Source of the DNA: CAYUQT01 sp964596165
GTDB taxonomy: Bacteria; Planctomycetota; Phycisphaerae; UBA1845; JAFGLZ01
Length of the DNA: 29,950 bases
Direction: 5' to 3'
NCBI GenBank assembly: GCA_964596165.1
Contig: CAZQTW010000071.1
Coordinates: 1 to 29,950, forward strand
Shown piece by piece: positions 16,492 through 24,162 of the stretch (position 1 is its first letter; the number at the start of each line of letters is the position of its first letter). The translations under genes were made by a program, and so were the position numbers. The notes under the pieces were generated by a model. The model made no database searches, had not been told where the DNA came from, and saw nothing but the letters and a program-made list of their open reading frames with translations.

Positions 16492-17298
16492 GTGGGACTT
16501 GGCAAGCAGATTCGTTTGAATCGTCTGTTCAGTCATCCATCGGGCCGCCTGTGTTCCGTGGCGGTCGATCACTTCGTCGGATACCAAGAGGGTCTGCCGG
16601 ACGGCCTCCGTGACCTGCGCGCTACCCTTGAGGCGCTCGTGTCCGCTCGGCCGGATGCCGTGACGATGCAGATCGGTGTGGCCCGTAAATGTTGGTCTCC
16701 CCACGCCGGTAAGATCCCGTTGATCGTCCAGAGCATCATGGGCCGTCCCGACGACACCTCGGACGAGCACCTTGCCCAGCCTGAAGACGCCGTGCGACTC
16801 GGCGCCGACGCCTTCGCGACCGCCGCCTTCGTCCGCGGCAGGACCGAGGCCGCCCACATTCGACGTATCGCCGATTTCGTTCGGCAGGCGGAAGCCTGGG
16901 ACATCCCTGTCGTGCTGCACGTTTATCCGCGTCGGTTTCTTCCCGACGGTAAGGTCGAGATCTCGTTCGATCCCGATGACATCGCCTGGGCAGTACGATG
17001 CGGTATCGAGGTCGGAGTCGACGTGATCAAGGTCCCCTATTGTGGCGATGTGTCTGCATATTCCGGCATCGTACGAACTTGCCCGGTCCCCCTTGTGGCC
17101 GCCGGCGGTCCGAAGACGGAGACCCTCCGCCAAGCACTGGACATGGCGGTCAACGTCGTCTCGGCCAAGGCCCGTGGAATGACCATCGGTCGGAATATTT
17201 GGGGACACGCGCAGATGACCAAGGCCCTTCAGGCCTTCAAGCTGGTCATCCATGAGGGTGCAACGGCTGCGGATGCGATGGATCGCCTAGGGATCTGA
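16492..17298 (+). CDS. Class I aldolase, DhnA/DeoC/LsrF family
   Basis: A 268-residue (beta/alpha)8 class I aldolase. K180 in GVDVIKVPY is the expected Schiff-base lysine, and GGPKTE (205-210) plus IGRNIWGH (232-239) form the phosphate-binding end typical of DhnA-type fructose-bisphosphate aldolases and LsrF. A phosphorylated ketose substrate is therefore expected. The start is GTG with GAGG about 11 bases upstream; a nearer ATG at 16482 is out of frame. The PfkB kinase gene follows after 109 bases, which fits a kinase-then-aldolase sequence. Proposed products are dihydroxyacetone phosphate plus a short aldehyde acid; this is inference. Confidence 0.78.
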   Translation: MGLGKQIRLNRLFSHPSGRLCSVAVDHFVGYQEGLPDGLRDLRATLEALVSARPDAVTMQIGVARKCWSPHAGKIPLIVQSIMGRPDDTSDEHLAQPEDAVRLGADAFATAAFVRGRTEAAHIRRIADFVRQAEAWDIPVVLHVYPRRFLPDGKVEISFDPDDIAWAVRCGIEVGVDVIKVPYCGDVSAYSGIVRTCPVPLVAAGGPKTETLRQALDMAVNVVSAKARGMTIGRNIWGHAQMTKALQAFKLVIHEGATAADAMDRLGI

Positions 17299-17407
17299 CC
17301 CGGCTCGCATCGGCCCGCGCACAGACACCGTCGACTGAATCCTGAACCTTGGTCCGGTTGCGGAGTCCTTTTCCAGGTCGCGCCGCTGTTCCATAGGAAG
17401 GCACGCG

Positions 17408-18352
17408 TTGTCCCAGACGACTCCTCCTCAATTCGACATTCTTGGGATCGGGACCGCCGCCGTGGACGATTTCCTGTATGTTGATCGGTATCCGCCCGCC
17501 GATGAGAAGGAGCCGGTTCGGGATACCTCCCGCCAGTGCGGTGGACAGATCGCCAGCGCCCTGGCCGCCGCTGCACGACTGGGCGCACGGTGCGCATGGG
17601 CGGGGGTCCTCGGGCACGATGACCTATCCGCGTACATGGAGCGCAGCCTCCGAGACGCCGGGATCGATTGCAGCCGGATCGTCCACGATCCTCAGGCAGG
17701 CCCGATTTACAGCGTCATTATCGTTGACGACAAGACTCATACGCGGAACATCTTCTTCAACCGTCGCCTCATCAAATCGCTGCCGCCGACCAGTGTCACC
17801 CGGGGACTCGTCACCAGCGCCAAGGTTTTGCTGATCGACCAATTCGGCTCCGACGAGATGATTGAAGCGGCCCAACACGCCGGGCACCTCGGTCTGCCCG
17901 TAGTGGCCGACATGGAGTGGCCGGACCGTCCGCGAATGCGGGAGCTCATGGAGCGGGTCGACCACCTGATTGTCCCGCGTGACTTTGCCCGTACCACTAC
18001 TCAGTGCCAAGAAGTCGGGCAGATGGTCCTTGCCCTGCACCGTATCCAACCTCGCATGTGTACCGCCGTTACCCACGGCGCCGAGGGCTGCTACTTCATC
18101 GCCGGGGCCGATTCCAGGACCGTCCGACATCAGCCGGCCTTTCCGGTCAAAACGGCCGAAACCACCGGCTGCGGTGACGTTTTCCATGGCGCCTATGCAA
18201 CGGCCTTGGCCGAGGGTAGTACGATCGAGTCTTGTGTTCGATTCGCATCCGCCGCGGCAGCGGCGTATGCAGCAAGACCCTCGGGATGGCAATACCTCCC
18301 TGACCGCGCTAACGTCCTTGCGATCCTGGACACCATGGAGAGTGCTTCATGA
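17408..18352 (+). CDS. PfkB-family sugar kinase
   Basis: A 314-residue ribokinase-fold kinase. The N-terminal signature is seen around CGGQIASALAAAARLGA (44-60). The C-terminal signature is TTGCGDVFHGAYATALAEG (252-270), with the catalytic base D257. Ribokinase, 2-keto-3-deoxygluconate kinase, IolC and tagatose-6-phosphate kinase all share this fold, so the substrate is open. The start is TTG, supported by AGGAAGG six bases upstream. The stop overlaps the ATG of the UxaC-like gene by four bases (ATGA), so kinase and isomerase are translationally coupled and probably act on the same sugar acid. Confidence 0.85.
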   Translation: MSQTTPPQFDILGIGTAAVDDFLYVDRYPPADEKEPVRDTSRQCGGQIASALAAAARLGARCAWAGVLGHDDLSAYMERSLRDAGIDCSRIVHDPQAGPIYSVIIVDDKTHTRNIFFNRRLIKSLPPTSVTRGLVTSAKVLLIDQFGSDEMIEAAQHAGHLGLPVVADMEWPDRPRMRELMERVDHLIVPRDFARTTTQCQEVGQMVLALHRIQPRMCTAVTHGAEGCYFIAGADSRTVRHQPAFPVKTAETTGCGDVFHGAYATALAEGSTIESCVRFASAAAAAYAARPSGWQYLPDRANVLAILDTMESAS

Positions 18353-19686
18353 AGAACCCGCGAAAGATCACCCGGAAGCTAGAGGAGGCGCTGGCCGAAC
18401 AGCCCCTCCTCGATGTCCATACGCACCTCGATGTCACGCACCCGACCGCGCGGGGCCTGCATGACCTCCTTCTCTATCACATGGTGATCAGCGATCTCTA
18501 CAGCGCGGGTTGTCCCGACGGCAACCGGCTGAGCGAATGGCCGGACGACGCAGAGGCACACAACCGACTTGAACGCGCGGTCCCCTTCGTCCCGGCCATT
18601 CGGAACACCAGTTGCTTCTGGGGCCTGAGAATTATCCTCAATGATCTGTATGGTTGGTCCGAGCCGATTACGTCGGACAACTGGCGCCGGCTCGACGATC
18701 GCATCCGCGCGAGAACGGGCGACGCCCATTGGGCCCGGGAGATCCTGGACCGCGCTGGGATTCAGCGGAGTTGCACCGAACTCTGGCGCCGCCACGATGA
18801 CCGTGCCAACACTCTTTTTCAGTACAGCCTTGAGTGGGCGTTCTTCGCACGATGCCAGTGGGGCGAGTTCGATACCGCCCTGTACGAATTGGAACAGACA
18901 TGGTCCCAGGACCGTCCGGCCCCACCGGCGCCCGTAACGATGGGAGGCTCACGGCCTGCCGTCCCCAGGCCGGTCTGTACCCTCGCCGATGTCAACGTGG
19001 CCCTTGACCACTACCTTGCGGTCATCCCCTACGATGATGTCGTCAGCACCGCCCAACATCTCTCAACGGACATCGACTACCGAGTCGTCACGGACGAGGA
19101 GATGACCGGTGCGCTGGCTCGCAGGGGACAAGCCGGTCCGCACGAACGAGACGTGTATGCCAACTACATCCTCAACGGATTTTTCGAGCGGTTGGCGACG
19201 CGCCCCAAGCCCTTGCCCTTCCAGTTCTCCCTGGGCGCCGAACCGCTGCCATTCGAAACGGCCAGCCGGCTAACCCAACGAACCCTTGGGCAACTCGGCG
19301 AGATCATCGCACGCTATCCGACGGTTCAATTCCACTGCTACTTGTCCAGCCTGCACGCGAACCAGACGTTGTGCACGCTGGCAAGAGAGCTTCCCAACTT
19401 CGTTCTCGTGGGGTACTGGTGGCACAACTTCTTCCCGCCGTTCATTCGCCGAATCATGGACGAGCGGCTCGACATGCTATCCGTGAACCGTCAGATCGGC
19501 TTTTTCTCCGACGCCTATTGCATCGAGTGGAGCTACGCCAAGGCGGTCATGGTGCGGAAATGCCTGGCCAGGGTCCTGGCGGACAAAATCGCGACGGGAC
19601 AATACGACAAGGAGCTTGCGCTGGCTGTGGCGCGGGAGATTCTCTTCGACACGCCGCGCCGCCTGCTCGGGATGACGCCTCGCTAA
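18349..19686 (+). CDS. Uronate isomerase-like protein (UxaC/amidohydrolase superfamily)
   Basis: A 445-residue cytoplasmic protein of the amidohydrolase superfamily. The metal-binding HxH is H24/H26 in LDVHTHLD. The C-terminal half shows FHCYLSS, LVGYWWHNFFPP and FFSDAYCIEWSYAK with D388, resembling the metal-binding aspartate region of glucuronate/galacturonate isomerases. It is slightly shorter than UxaC (about 470) and divergent, so the substrate may be another aldose or aldose acid. It is coupled to the PfkB kinase by an ATGA overlap and ends four bases into the convergent PEP-CTERM gene. It would open the pathway by converting an aldose acid to its keto form. Confidence 0.65.
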   Translation: MKNPRKITRKLEEALAEQPLLDVHTHLDVTHPTARGLHDLLLYHMVISDLYSAGCPDGNRLSEWPDDAEAHNRLERAVPFVPAIRNTSCFWGLRIILNDLYGWSEPITSDNWRRLDDRIRARTGDAHWAREILDRAGIQRSCTELWRRHDDRANTLFQYSLEWAFFARCQWGEFDTALYELEQTWSQDRPAPPAPVTMGGSRPAVPRPVCTLADVNVALDHYLAVIPYDDVVSTAQHLSTDIDYRVVTDEEMTGALARRGQAGPHERDVYANYILNGFFERLATRPKPLPFQFSLGAEPLPFETASRLTQRTLGQLGEIIARYPTVQFHCYLSSLHANQTLCTLARELPNFVLVGYWWHNFFPPFIRRIMDERLDMLSVNRQIGFFSDAYCIEWSYAKAVMVRKCLARVLADKIATGQYDKELALAVAREILFDTPRRLLGMTPR

Positions 19687-20036
19687 CCGATCCGCTGCTT
19701 TCGGCTCCAAAGGTACAGCACACCGATAATCGACACCAAGGCGGTCGCCGGCTCGGGGACTAAACGGGTGTCACGGTCTGAGGGCGCCACATCAGAAGCG
19801 TTCTCGTGTTGGTTTAAGGGTAGCGTCTCAACGTCGGAGCAGTCGAAGGTGATGGCTCCAGCAGAGGGCTTCCAGCCAGCCTCCTGGTTCCTTTCCGCAT
19901 CCCGGAGTGCTTGATACGCCGGGCCATCGTCCGTCTCCGGGAACCCGATGGGGGAGCCCAGACACTGCGCCAATGCCCCGAGTGTGATGAGTAGAAGTGC
20001 ACCGTAGAAAGGCCAGGGTGAAGTATTCGTCGGCAT
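19683..20036 (-). CDS. Small PEP-CTERM protein
   Basis: A 117-residue predicted surface protein. It has an N-terminal signal peptide (about 1-27) and a PEP-CTERM tail: VPEPAT (93-98), a short hydrophobic segment (99-110) and basic SRKQR (111-115). Such tails are recognised by exosortase, which anchors or releases the protein during export in exopolysaccharide-producing bacteria. Only about 65 residues lie between signal and tail, polar with no domain. The ATG at 20036 is preceded by GGGGG eight bases upstream; longer upstream frames have no signal. The stop overlaps the UxaC-like stop on the other strand. No exosortase is in the window. Confidence 0.72.
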   Translation of the reverse strand: MPTNTSPWPFYGALLLITLGALAQCLGSPIGFPETDDGPAYQALRDAERNQEAGWKPSAGAITFDCSDVETLPLNQHENASDVAPSDRDTRLVPEPATALVSIIGVLYLWSRKQRIG

Positions 20037-20368
20037 TATCGGACCCCCACTGCAAACGTAACCGTGCGTCCACACTCTCGAACGTCGCTTCCCCTGCCAA
20101 TTCTGAGATACGATATCTTCTGGAGACGGGGCAAGCAGAATCGCAGAACTGCCCGGAGTTCGAACCCAGTCCTTCGCACGGTCTCCGGACAGACGGAGGC
20201 GGATAGAGCTTTGTAGGCCCGCGAGATACACATCGGCGGTGTCGGACCTTCGCTGCGCACCTGCAGCACCAGGCCGTCCGGACTGCCGCCCCTCTGTTTG
20301 CACTACGATGACCGACCTGCATGTGGTATAAGCAGCACTCTTGATGCGGTCACGCTGGAGTTGAAAAC
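20037..20368. other. Intergenic region between divergent genes
   Basis: No protein gene with recognisable features is seen. The region must hold promoters for the PEP-CTERM gene (minus) and the acyltransferase gene (plus). Only the plus-strand extended -10 at 20324-20332 was identifiable. Confidence 0.4.
20324..20332 (+). promoter_or_regulatory. Extended -10 promoter element before the acyltransferase gene
   Basis: TG-G-TATAAG matches an extended -10 element (TGn plus five of six bases of TATAAT). No good -35 lies at the usual distance. Transcription would start near 20339, about 30 bases before the GTG start at 20369. Confidence 0.35.
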
Positions 20369-21394
20369 GTGTCCCGAGCCGTTCGACAATGGTTGACAGC
20401 CAGGATCTCCGAGCGAGCTGTAGGATGCGCGCCATGGCTGTCGGAGACCGGCGTCAAAAGGCTGGAGCGGCTGATCGCTTGGGCTGGGCCCCGTTTCCCG
20501 GTCATCCGTCGAATCGTCGCAGACAACATGCGTGCGGTGGGTGCCTATACCGACACCCGCCACCGCGAGTATTTCTCCCACGCGGCGCAGCAACTGGGTG
20601 GCTGGCTGCACGCGTTCCGCCACGCCCAAGTCTCCGCGGACGGCCCCTCGCAAATGCCCTCGTCTCTCGCGCGACTCGTCAACCAACGATTCCAGCTCGA
20701 CGAATCGGTCGACGTGCTCAGAGATGCCGCATCCGCCGGCAAAGGCGTCATCCTGATGAGCATGCATATCGCCGACCCGGCGATGTGGCTGGCCCGCCTG
20801 AACCGGGTGGTTCCTCTGACTGTTCTTGCACGACCCTCAAAGGACCCGCGTCGCCAGCGAATCAAGGATCAGATCCCGGGCGTCCTCGGCTTTCAGGCCA
20901 TCATGGAACCCTCGCACGATGATCAACGCGGCGCCCGGTTGGCCAAGATGGCCGACGCGCTCCGACAGGGGCGAACCGTGCTCATCACGCCCGACCTCGC
21001 CCGCAAATGCGGCGACGGCCGGCCGGTCCGATTCTTCGATCGCGAGATCTATCTCCCCAGTGGACCGGCAGTGCTCTCTGCAACAACAGGAGCGCCCTTG
21101 ATGTTCATGACGGCCCGTGCCGACAGTTGCACCACACGCTTAGTGTTCCACGGCCCGTTCGTAGGGCAGATCGACCCGCGTACCCCAGAATCCAAGGAAG
21201 CCGCAATAACCGAACGTATGCAGTGGTTTGCCCATCATCTCGAGGCCTTCCTGCTCGATCAGACGCCTCTCTGGTTTCTCTGGGGTGACAAACGGTGGAC
21301 ACGGGTCTTCCGGGGAGACCCTCAGTACGTTCGTTTCCCGGTCCGTGATGAGGAACTCACCACAACCAGCAAGCCCGCACACGGAGGCGCCTGA
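20369..21394 (+). CDS. LpxL/HtrB-like lipid acyltransferase with altered active-site motif
   Basis: A 341-residue membrane-associated protein of the lysophospholipid/lipid A acyltransferase (LpxL, PlsC-like) family. Characteristic segments are GKGVILMSMHIADPAMW (124-140) and VLITPDLARKCGDGRPVRFF. The usual HX4E/D catalytic pair is disturbed: H133 is present, but the residue five positions on is A138 and the nearest acid is D136. It may therefore use a shifted acid or have lost acyl transfer. A GTG start is supported by GGAG about nine bases upstream. The CPBP protease gene begins five bases after the stop. The probable role is acylation of an envelope lipid. Confidence 0.72.
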   Translation: MSRAVRQWLTARISERAVGCAPWLSETGVKRLERLIAWAGPRFPVIRRIVADNMRAVGAYTDTRHREYFSHAAQQLGGWLHAFRHAQVSADGPSQMPSSLARLVNQRFQLDESVDVLRDAASAGKGVILMSMHIADPAMWLARLNRVVPLTVLARPSKDPRRQRIKDQIPGVLGFQAIMEPSHDDQRGARLAKMADALRQGRTVLITPDLARKCGDGRPVRFFDREIYLPSGPAVLSATTGAPLMFMTARADSCTTRLVFHGPFVGQIDPRTPESKEAAITERMQWFAHHLEAFLLDQTPLWFLWGDKRWTRVFRGDPQYVRFPVRDEELTTTSKPAHGGA

Positions 21395-21399
21395 AGGCT

Positions 21400-22194
21400 A
21401 TGCGGGGAATTGCGACGCTCCTGGCGGTTGGCCTGCTGCGGTGGCTGGTTCATCGCATACTCCTGACCCTGGACCGTCGGTTTCCTTACGGGCCAGCCGA
21501 TTCGGCGAAGTTGTCCAAACGGTTCAAGAAGGTCAATCGCGCTATTGGCAATGTCATCATTGCAGCCGCAATCGTCCTTTTCCCATTGCTGCATGGCCAG
21601 AACCCGCGGCTGTACTATGAGTCCTTTCTACCCCTCGACCATCGGGCCCTGGACGGCCTTCGCGGCTTTGCCGTGGCCCTCATGTACCTGTCCTTGCTGT
21701 ACATGGCGTGGCTGGTTACGGACAACTTGCGGTTTCGCGTACGGGATAAGCCGTCTCGCTTGGCCCGGCGGCTTGCGGTTGTACCCCTGTCGACCGCGCT
21801 CGGGGCACTCGTCGAGGAGTTTCTGTTCCGAGGCATACTCCTTGCCGATCTGCTGAAGGGGCTTGCGCCGACCACGGCGGTACTCAGCGGCGCCCTCTTC
21901 TTCGCCGCTGCCCATTACACCCGACGTGTCAAACGGTATTGGACACTCGCGGGCCACGTGGCCCTGGGCATTCTGCTCTGCACTACGTTCGCCTGGACAG
22001 GGTCCCTGTGGCTGCCGATGGGCCTGCACGCGGGCGGCATCTTCATGACGCTGGGTACACGGCCATTTGTCCGATCGACCGGCCCCGGCTGGCTGGTGGG
22101 AGCGAGCATCTTCCCCTACGCCGGCTTGGTAGGTGTCGCCGCACTGATACTACTGACATTCAGCATGTGGCTGTCTTACGGAGGTGTTCGGTGA
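21400..22194 (+). CDS. CPBP (CAAX-like) intramembrane metalloprotease
   Basis: A 264-residue polytopic membrane protein of the CPBP/Abi family. Motif 1 is EEFLFRG with E139, E140 and R144; motif 2 is FFAAAHY with H172; motif 3 is LHAGG with H210. These are the expected metal and catalytic positions. At least six hydrophobic segments can be seen. Family members cleave prenylated or other membrane peptides or act as immunity and protein-sorting factors. It lies between the acyltransferase and a small anchored protein, with five-base and minus-four-base spacing, so it is in one operon with both; the small protein is a possible substrate or partner. Confidence 0.82.
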   Translation: MRGIATLLAVGLLRWLVHRILLTLDRRFPYGPADSAKLSKRFKKVNRAIGNVIIAAAIVLFPLLHGQNPRLYYESFLPLDHRALDGLRGFAVALMYLSLLYMAWLVTDNLRFRVRDKPSRLARRLAVVPLSTALGALVEEFLFRGILLADLLKGLAPTTAVLSGALFFAAAHYTRRVKRYWTLAGHVALGILLCTTFAWTGSLWLPMGLHAGGIFMTLGTRPFVRSTGPGWLVGASIFPYAGLVGVAALILLTFSMWLSYGGVR

Positions 22195-22616
22195 AGTCCG
22201 ACGAGTCCTCAGTCGCCTCTGCGGTGGTTTGTGCGAAGGACGGACCTCACGCCGCAGCAATGTCCGACTTCCTCCGATCGCATGACATGACCGAAGTCGA
22301 GTGGTTTGCCCCTCGCGACGTAGACGAGGTGGACCAAGCCGTGTGTGCGGGACGAGTCAGGCAGGTTGTGTTTCCCAATATGAGCGGGCTCTTCGACGCG
22401 ATCTGGGATGAGGACATCCGATTCGACCGCTGGCTGTCTGCCGGCGTCGATGTTCTCTTCGTCGATTTGCCTCCCGCAAACGCCACCGCGACCGCCGTCT
22501 TCACAAGCTGGCGGACGTGGAGCCAACGCTACCGCCGCCGACGGACTATAGCGGGCGCCGTCCTGAGCATCATCGCCCTCGTCGCGGGATTCGTCCTGAG
22601 CCTGACCCTGGTGTGA
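22191..22616 (+). CDS. Small protein with C-terminal membrane anchor, unknown function
   Basis: A 141-residue protein beginning with GTG, which overlaps the CPBP stop by four bases (GTGA); GGAGG lies seven bases upstream. The soluble N-terminal part (1-112) is acidic with an alternating alpha/beta pattern (VVCAKDGPHAAAMSDFLRSH, VRQVVFPN, GVDVLFVDLPP) reminiscent of a resolvase-like or Rossmann-type fold, but no catalytic residues were identified. A basic stretch (RYRRRR) is followed by a hydrophobic segment (about 121-141) that ends the protein, so it is tail-anchored with the domain in the cytoplasm. No family was recognised with confidence. Confidence 0.65.
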   Translation: MKSDESSVASAVVCAKDGPHAAAMSDFLRSHDMTEVEWFAPRDVDEVDQAVCAGRVRQVVFPNMSGLFDAIWDEDIRFDRWLSAGVDVLFVDLPPANATATAVFTSWRTWSQRYRRRRTIAGAVLSIIALVAGFVLSLTLV

Positions 22617-22653
22617 TAGCCTGACTGCGTCGCCGGCACTGGCGGACCTGTCA

Positions 22654-23979
22654 CTATCGAAGTCGCCGGCGCCTGCGGACTGGAAACTTGCCGCCGAGCG
22701 ACCTGGCGGATGACGCCGTCGATCGTGCTTGCCCCTGCGGGACCGGCTCGTGCGTTGACTCAAGCCCTGCCGGTTGCTCAAACCCCCAACAACGAACTTC
22801 ACTGGACGCCGGTATGGTCGGCGCCGCGGGGGTTCGCTCTGTGCGCGTGAACCCGGGTATCTCGGCGGGATTGATCTGCTTGTTGATCAGCTTCTCGATC
22901 TCCGTCAGTTCCTTGCCCTGCTCTCGCGTCACGAACGTAAACGCCCTGCCGCGCTCACCCATTCGCGCGGTTCGGCCGATCCGGTGCACGTAGGCATCGG
23001 CGTCCTGCGGAATGTCATAGTTGATGATATGCGTGATCCGGCTAACGTCGATCCCCCGTGCGGCGAGGTCGGTGGCCACTAGCACTTGAATTCGATGCTT
23101 CCGGAACCGATCCATTACCCGTTCGCGACGCTCCTGGACTAGATCGCCGTGGATTTCCTTGGCATTAACCCCGGCCTGGAAAAGCTTCTTGGAGAGCTTC
23201 CGGACGGCGTGCTTCGTGTTGCAGAAGACAATCGCCAGTTGGGCCTTCTCCGCTTTCAGCAAGGCCATCAATAGCCGGAACTTGTCGGGTCCCTCGACGG
23301 ACACGTAGAACTGCTCGACCTCGTCGACGGTCAGCTCATCCCGCGACACATCCACCTCCACGGGGTCGCTGGCGTGTGTCCGTACCAGGCGCCTGATCTC
23401 ATCCGTCAACGTCGCCGATACGAACACCGTCTGGTGGGGATGGGTGATCGTCCCGAGGATCTTTCGGATATCGTCGCGGAAGCCGATGTCGAGCATCCGA
23501 TCCACCTCGTCAAGGACAGCCACTCGTATCTCCCCCAACGACAGATGCCCCCGGTCCATTAAGTCCATCACCCGCCCCGGTGTGCCGACAACGAAATGCG
23601 GCTTTCTTCCCAGCAGGTGAAGCTGATGGCTGATCCGCTGTCCACCGTAGATGGGTATGCATCGAAGATGGGTGAACTCCGCCAAGCGGCGAATCTCCGC
23701 CGCCACCTGGACCGCCAGCTCGCGGGTTGGAACCAAACAGATCGCCTGAAGGTGCCCGGCCGGATCAAGCCGCTGCAAGGTGGGAATGCCGAACGCGGCC
23801 GTCTTGCCCGTTCCCGTTTTCGCCTGACCGACGACGTCTTTGCCTTGCAGAAGTAACGGAATCAATTCGCGCTGGATGTCCGACGGCCGAACGAACCCCA
23901 TCTTGTGAAGGGCACGTCCGATACCGTGATCAACGCCCAGTGCGACAAACTCAGGAGGTACGTGGTGTTCCGTGTGCAT
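22654..23979 (-). CDS. DEAD-box RNA helicase (DEVD variant)
   Basis: A 441-residue ATP-dependent RNA helicase of the RhlE/DeaD type, likely acting in mRNA decay or ribosome assembly. Motifs in order are the Q-motif (F29, Q36), AKTGTGKT (53-60), PTREL (84-88), GG (112-113), TPGR (133-136), DEVD (157-160), SAT (188-190), ARGID (307-311) and HRIGRTARMG (332-341). Motif II is DEVD, not DEAD. The C-terminus after about 370 is Pro/Ser-rich and ends in RRRRRLR, a basic tail that can bind RNA. The start at 23979 has only a weak ribosome binding site. It is monocistronic and convergent with the small anchored protein. Confidence 0.9.
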   Translation of the reverse strand: MHTEHHVPPEFVALGVDHGIGRALHKMGFVRPSDIQRELIPLLLQGKDVVGQAKTGTGKTAAFGIPTLQRLDPAGHLQAICLVPTRELAVQVAAEIRRLAEFTHLRCIPIYGGQRISHQLHLLGRKPHFVVGTPGRVMDLMDRGHLSLGEIRVAVLDEVDRMLDIGFRDDIRKILGTITHPHQTVFVSATLTDEIRRLVRTHASDPVEVDVSRDELTVDEVEQFYVSVEGPDKFRLLMALLKAEKAQLAIVFCNTKHAVRKLSKKLFQAGVNAKEIHGDLVQERRERVMDRFRKHRIQVLVATDLAARGIDVSRITHIINYDIPQDADAYVHRIGRTARMGERGRAFTFVTREQGKELTEIEKLINKQINPAEIPGFTRTERTPAAPTIPASSEVRCWGFEQPAGLESTHEPVPQGQARSTASSARSLGGKFPVRRRRRLR

Positions 23980-24022
23980 GAAGCCCGACTGCGGTTAACA
24001 ACATCGCTATCCTTAGGACGGT

Positions 24023-24051
24023 ACTGTACCCCATGCGGCAGCGGGTGTAAA
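24023..24051 (-). promoter_or_regulatory. Sigma-70-type promoter for the DEAD-box helicase
   Basis: On the minus strand TTTACA (24046-24051) and TACAGT (24023-24028) are exactly 17 bases apart. Transcription would begin near 24016, giving a leader of about 37 bases before the ATG at 23979. Confidence 0.5.
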
Positions 24052-24162
24052 CGACCTCTGTCACCTCAGCCTGCAACGAACGGTCCACGGGATCGCCCTA
24101 GGTGCCGACGGACTCTTCCGGCGGTTGGCAGCCCGTTCGCTCGGTGTGCCGTCCCTTCGCCA

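Noticed and set aside
15490..17253. Long open frame of 587 codons on the minus strand
   Set aside because: It runs antisense across the isomerase and aldolase genes and the gap between them, and its translation shows no domain. It is a by-product of high G+C codon use.
20150..20175. Sequence resembling a tRNA T-arm (GTTCGAACCC)
   Set aside because: No acceptor, D or anticodon arm could be fitted upstream and the T-stem does not pair properly.
22631..22671. Inverted repeat CGCCGGC / GCCGGCG between convergent genes
   Set aside because: One arm lies within the helicase coding sequence, the loop is long, and the motif is a common G+C-rich palindrome. It is too weak to call a terminator.
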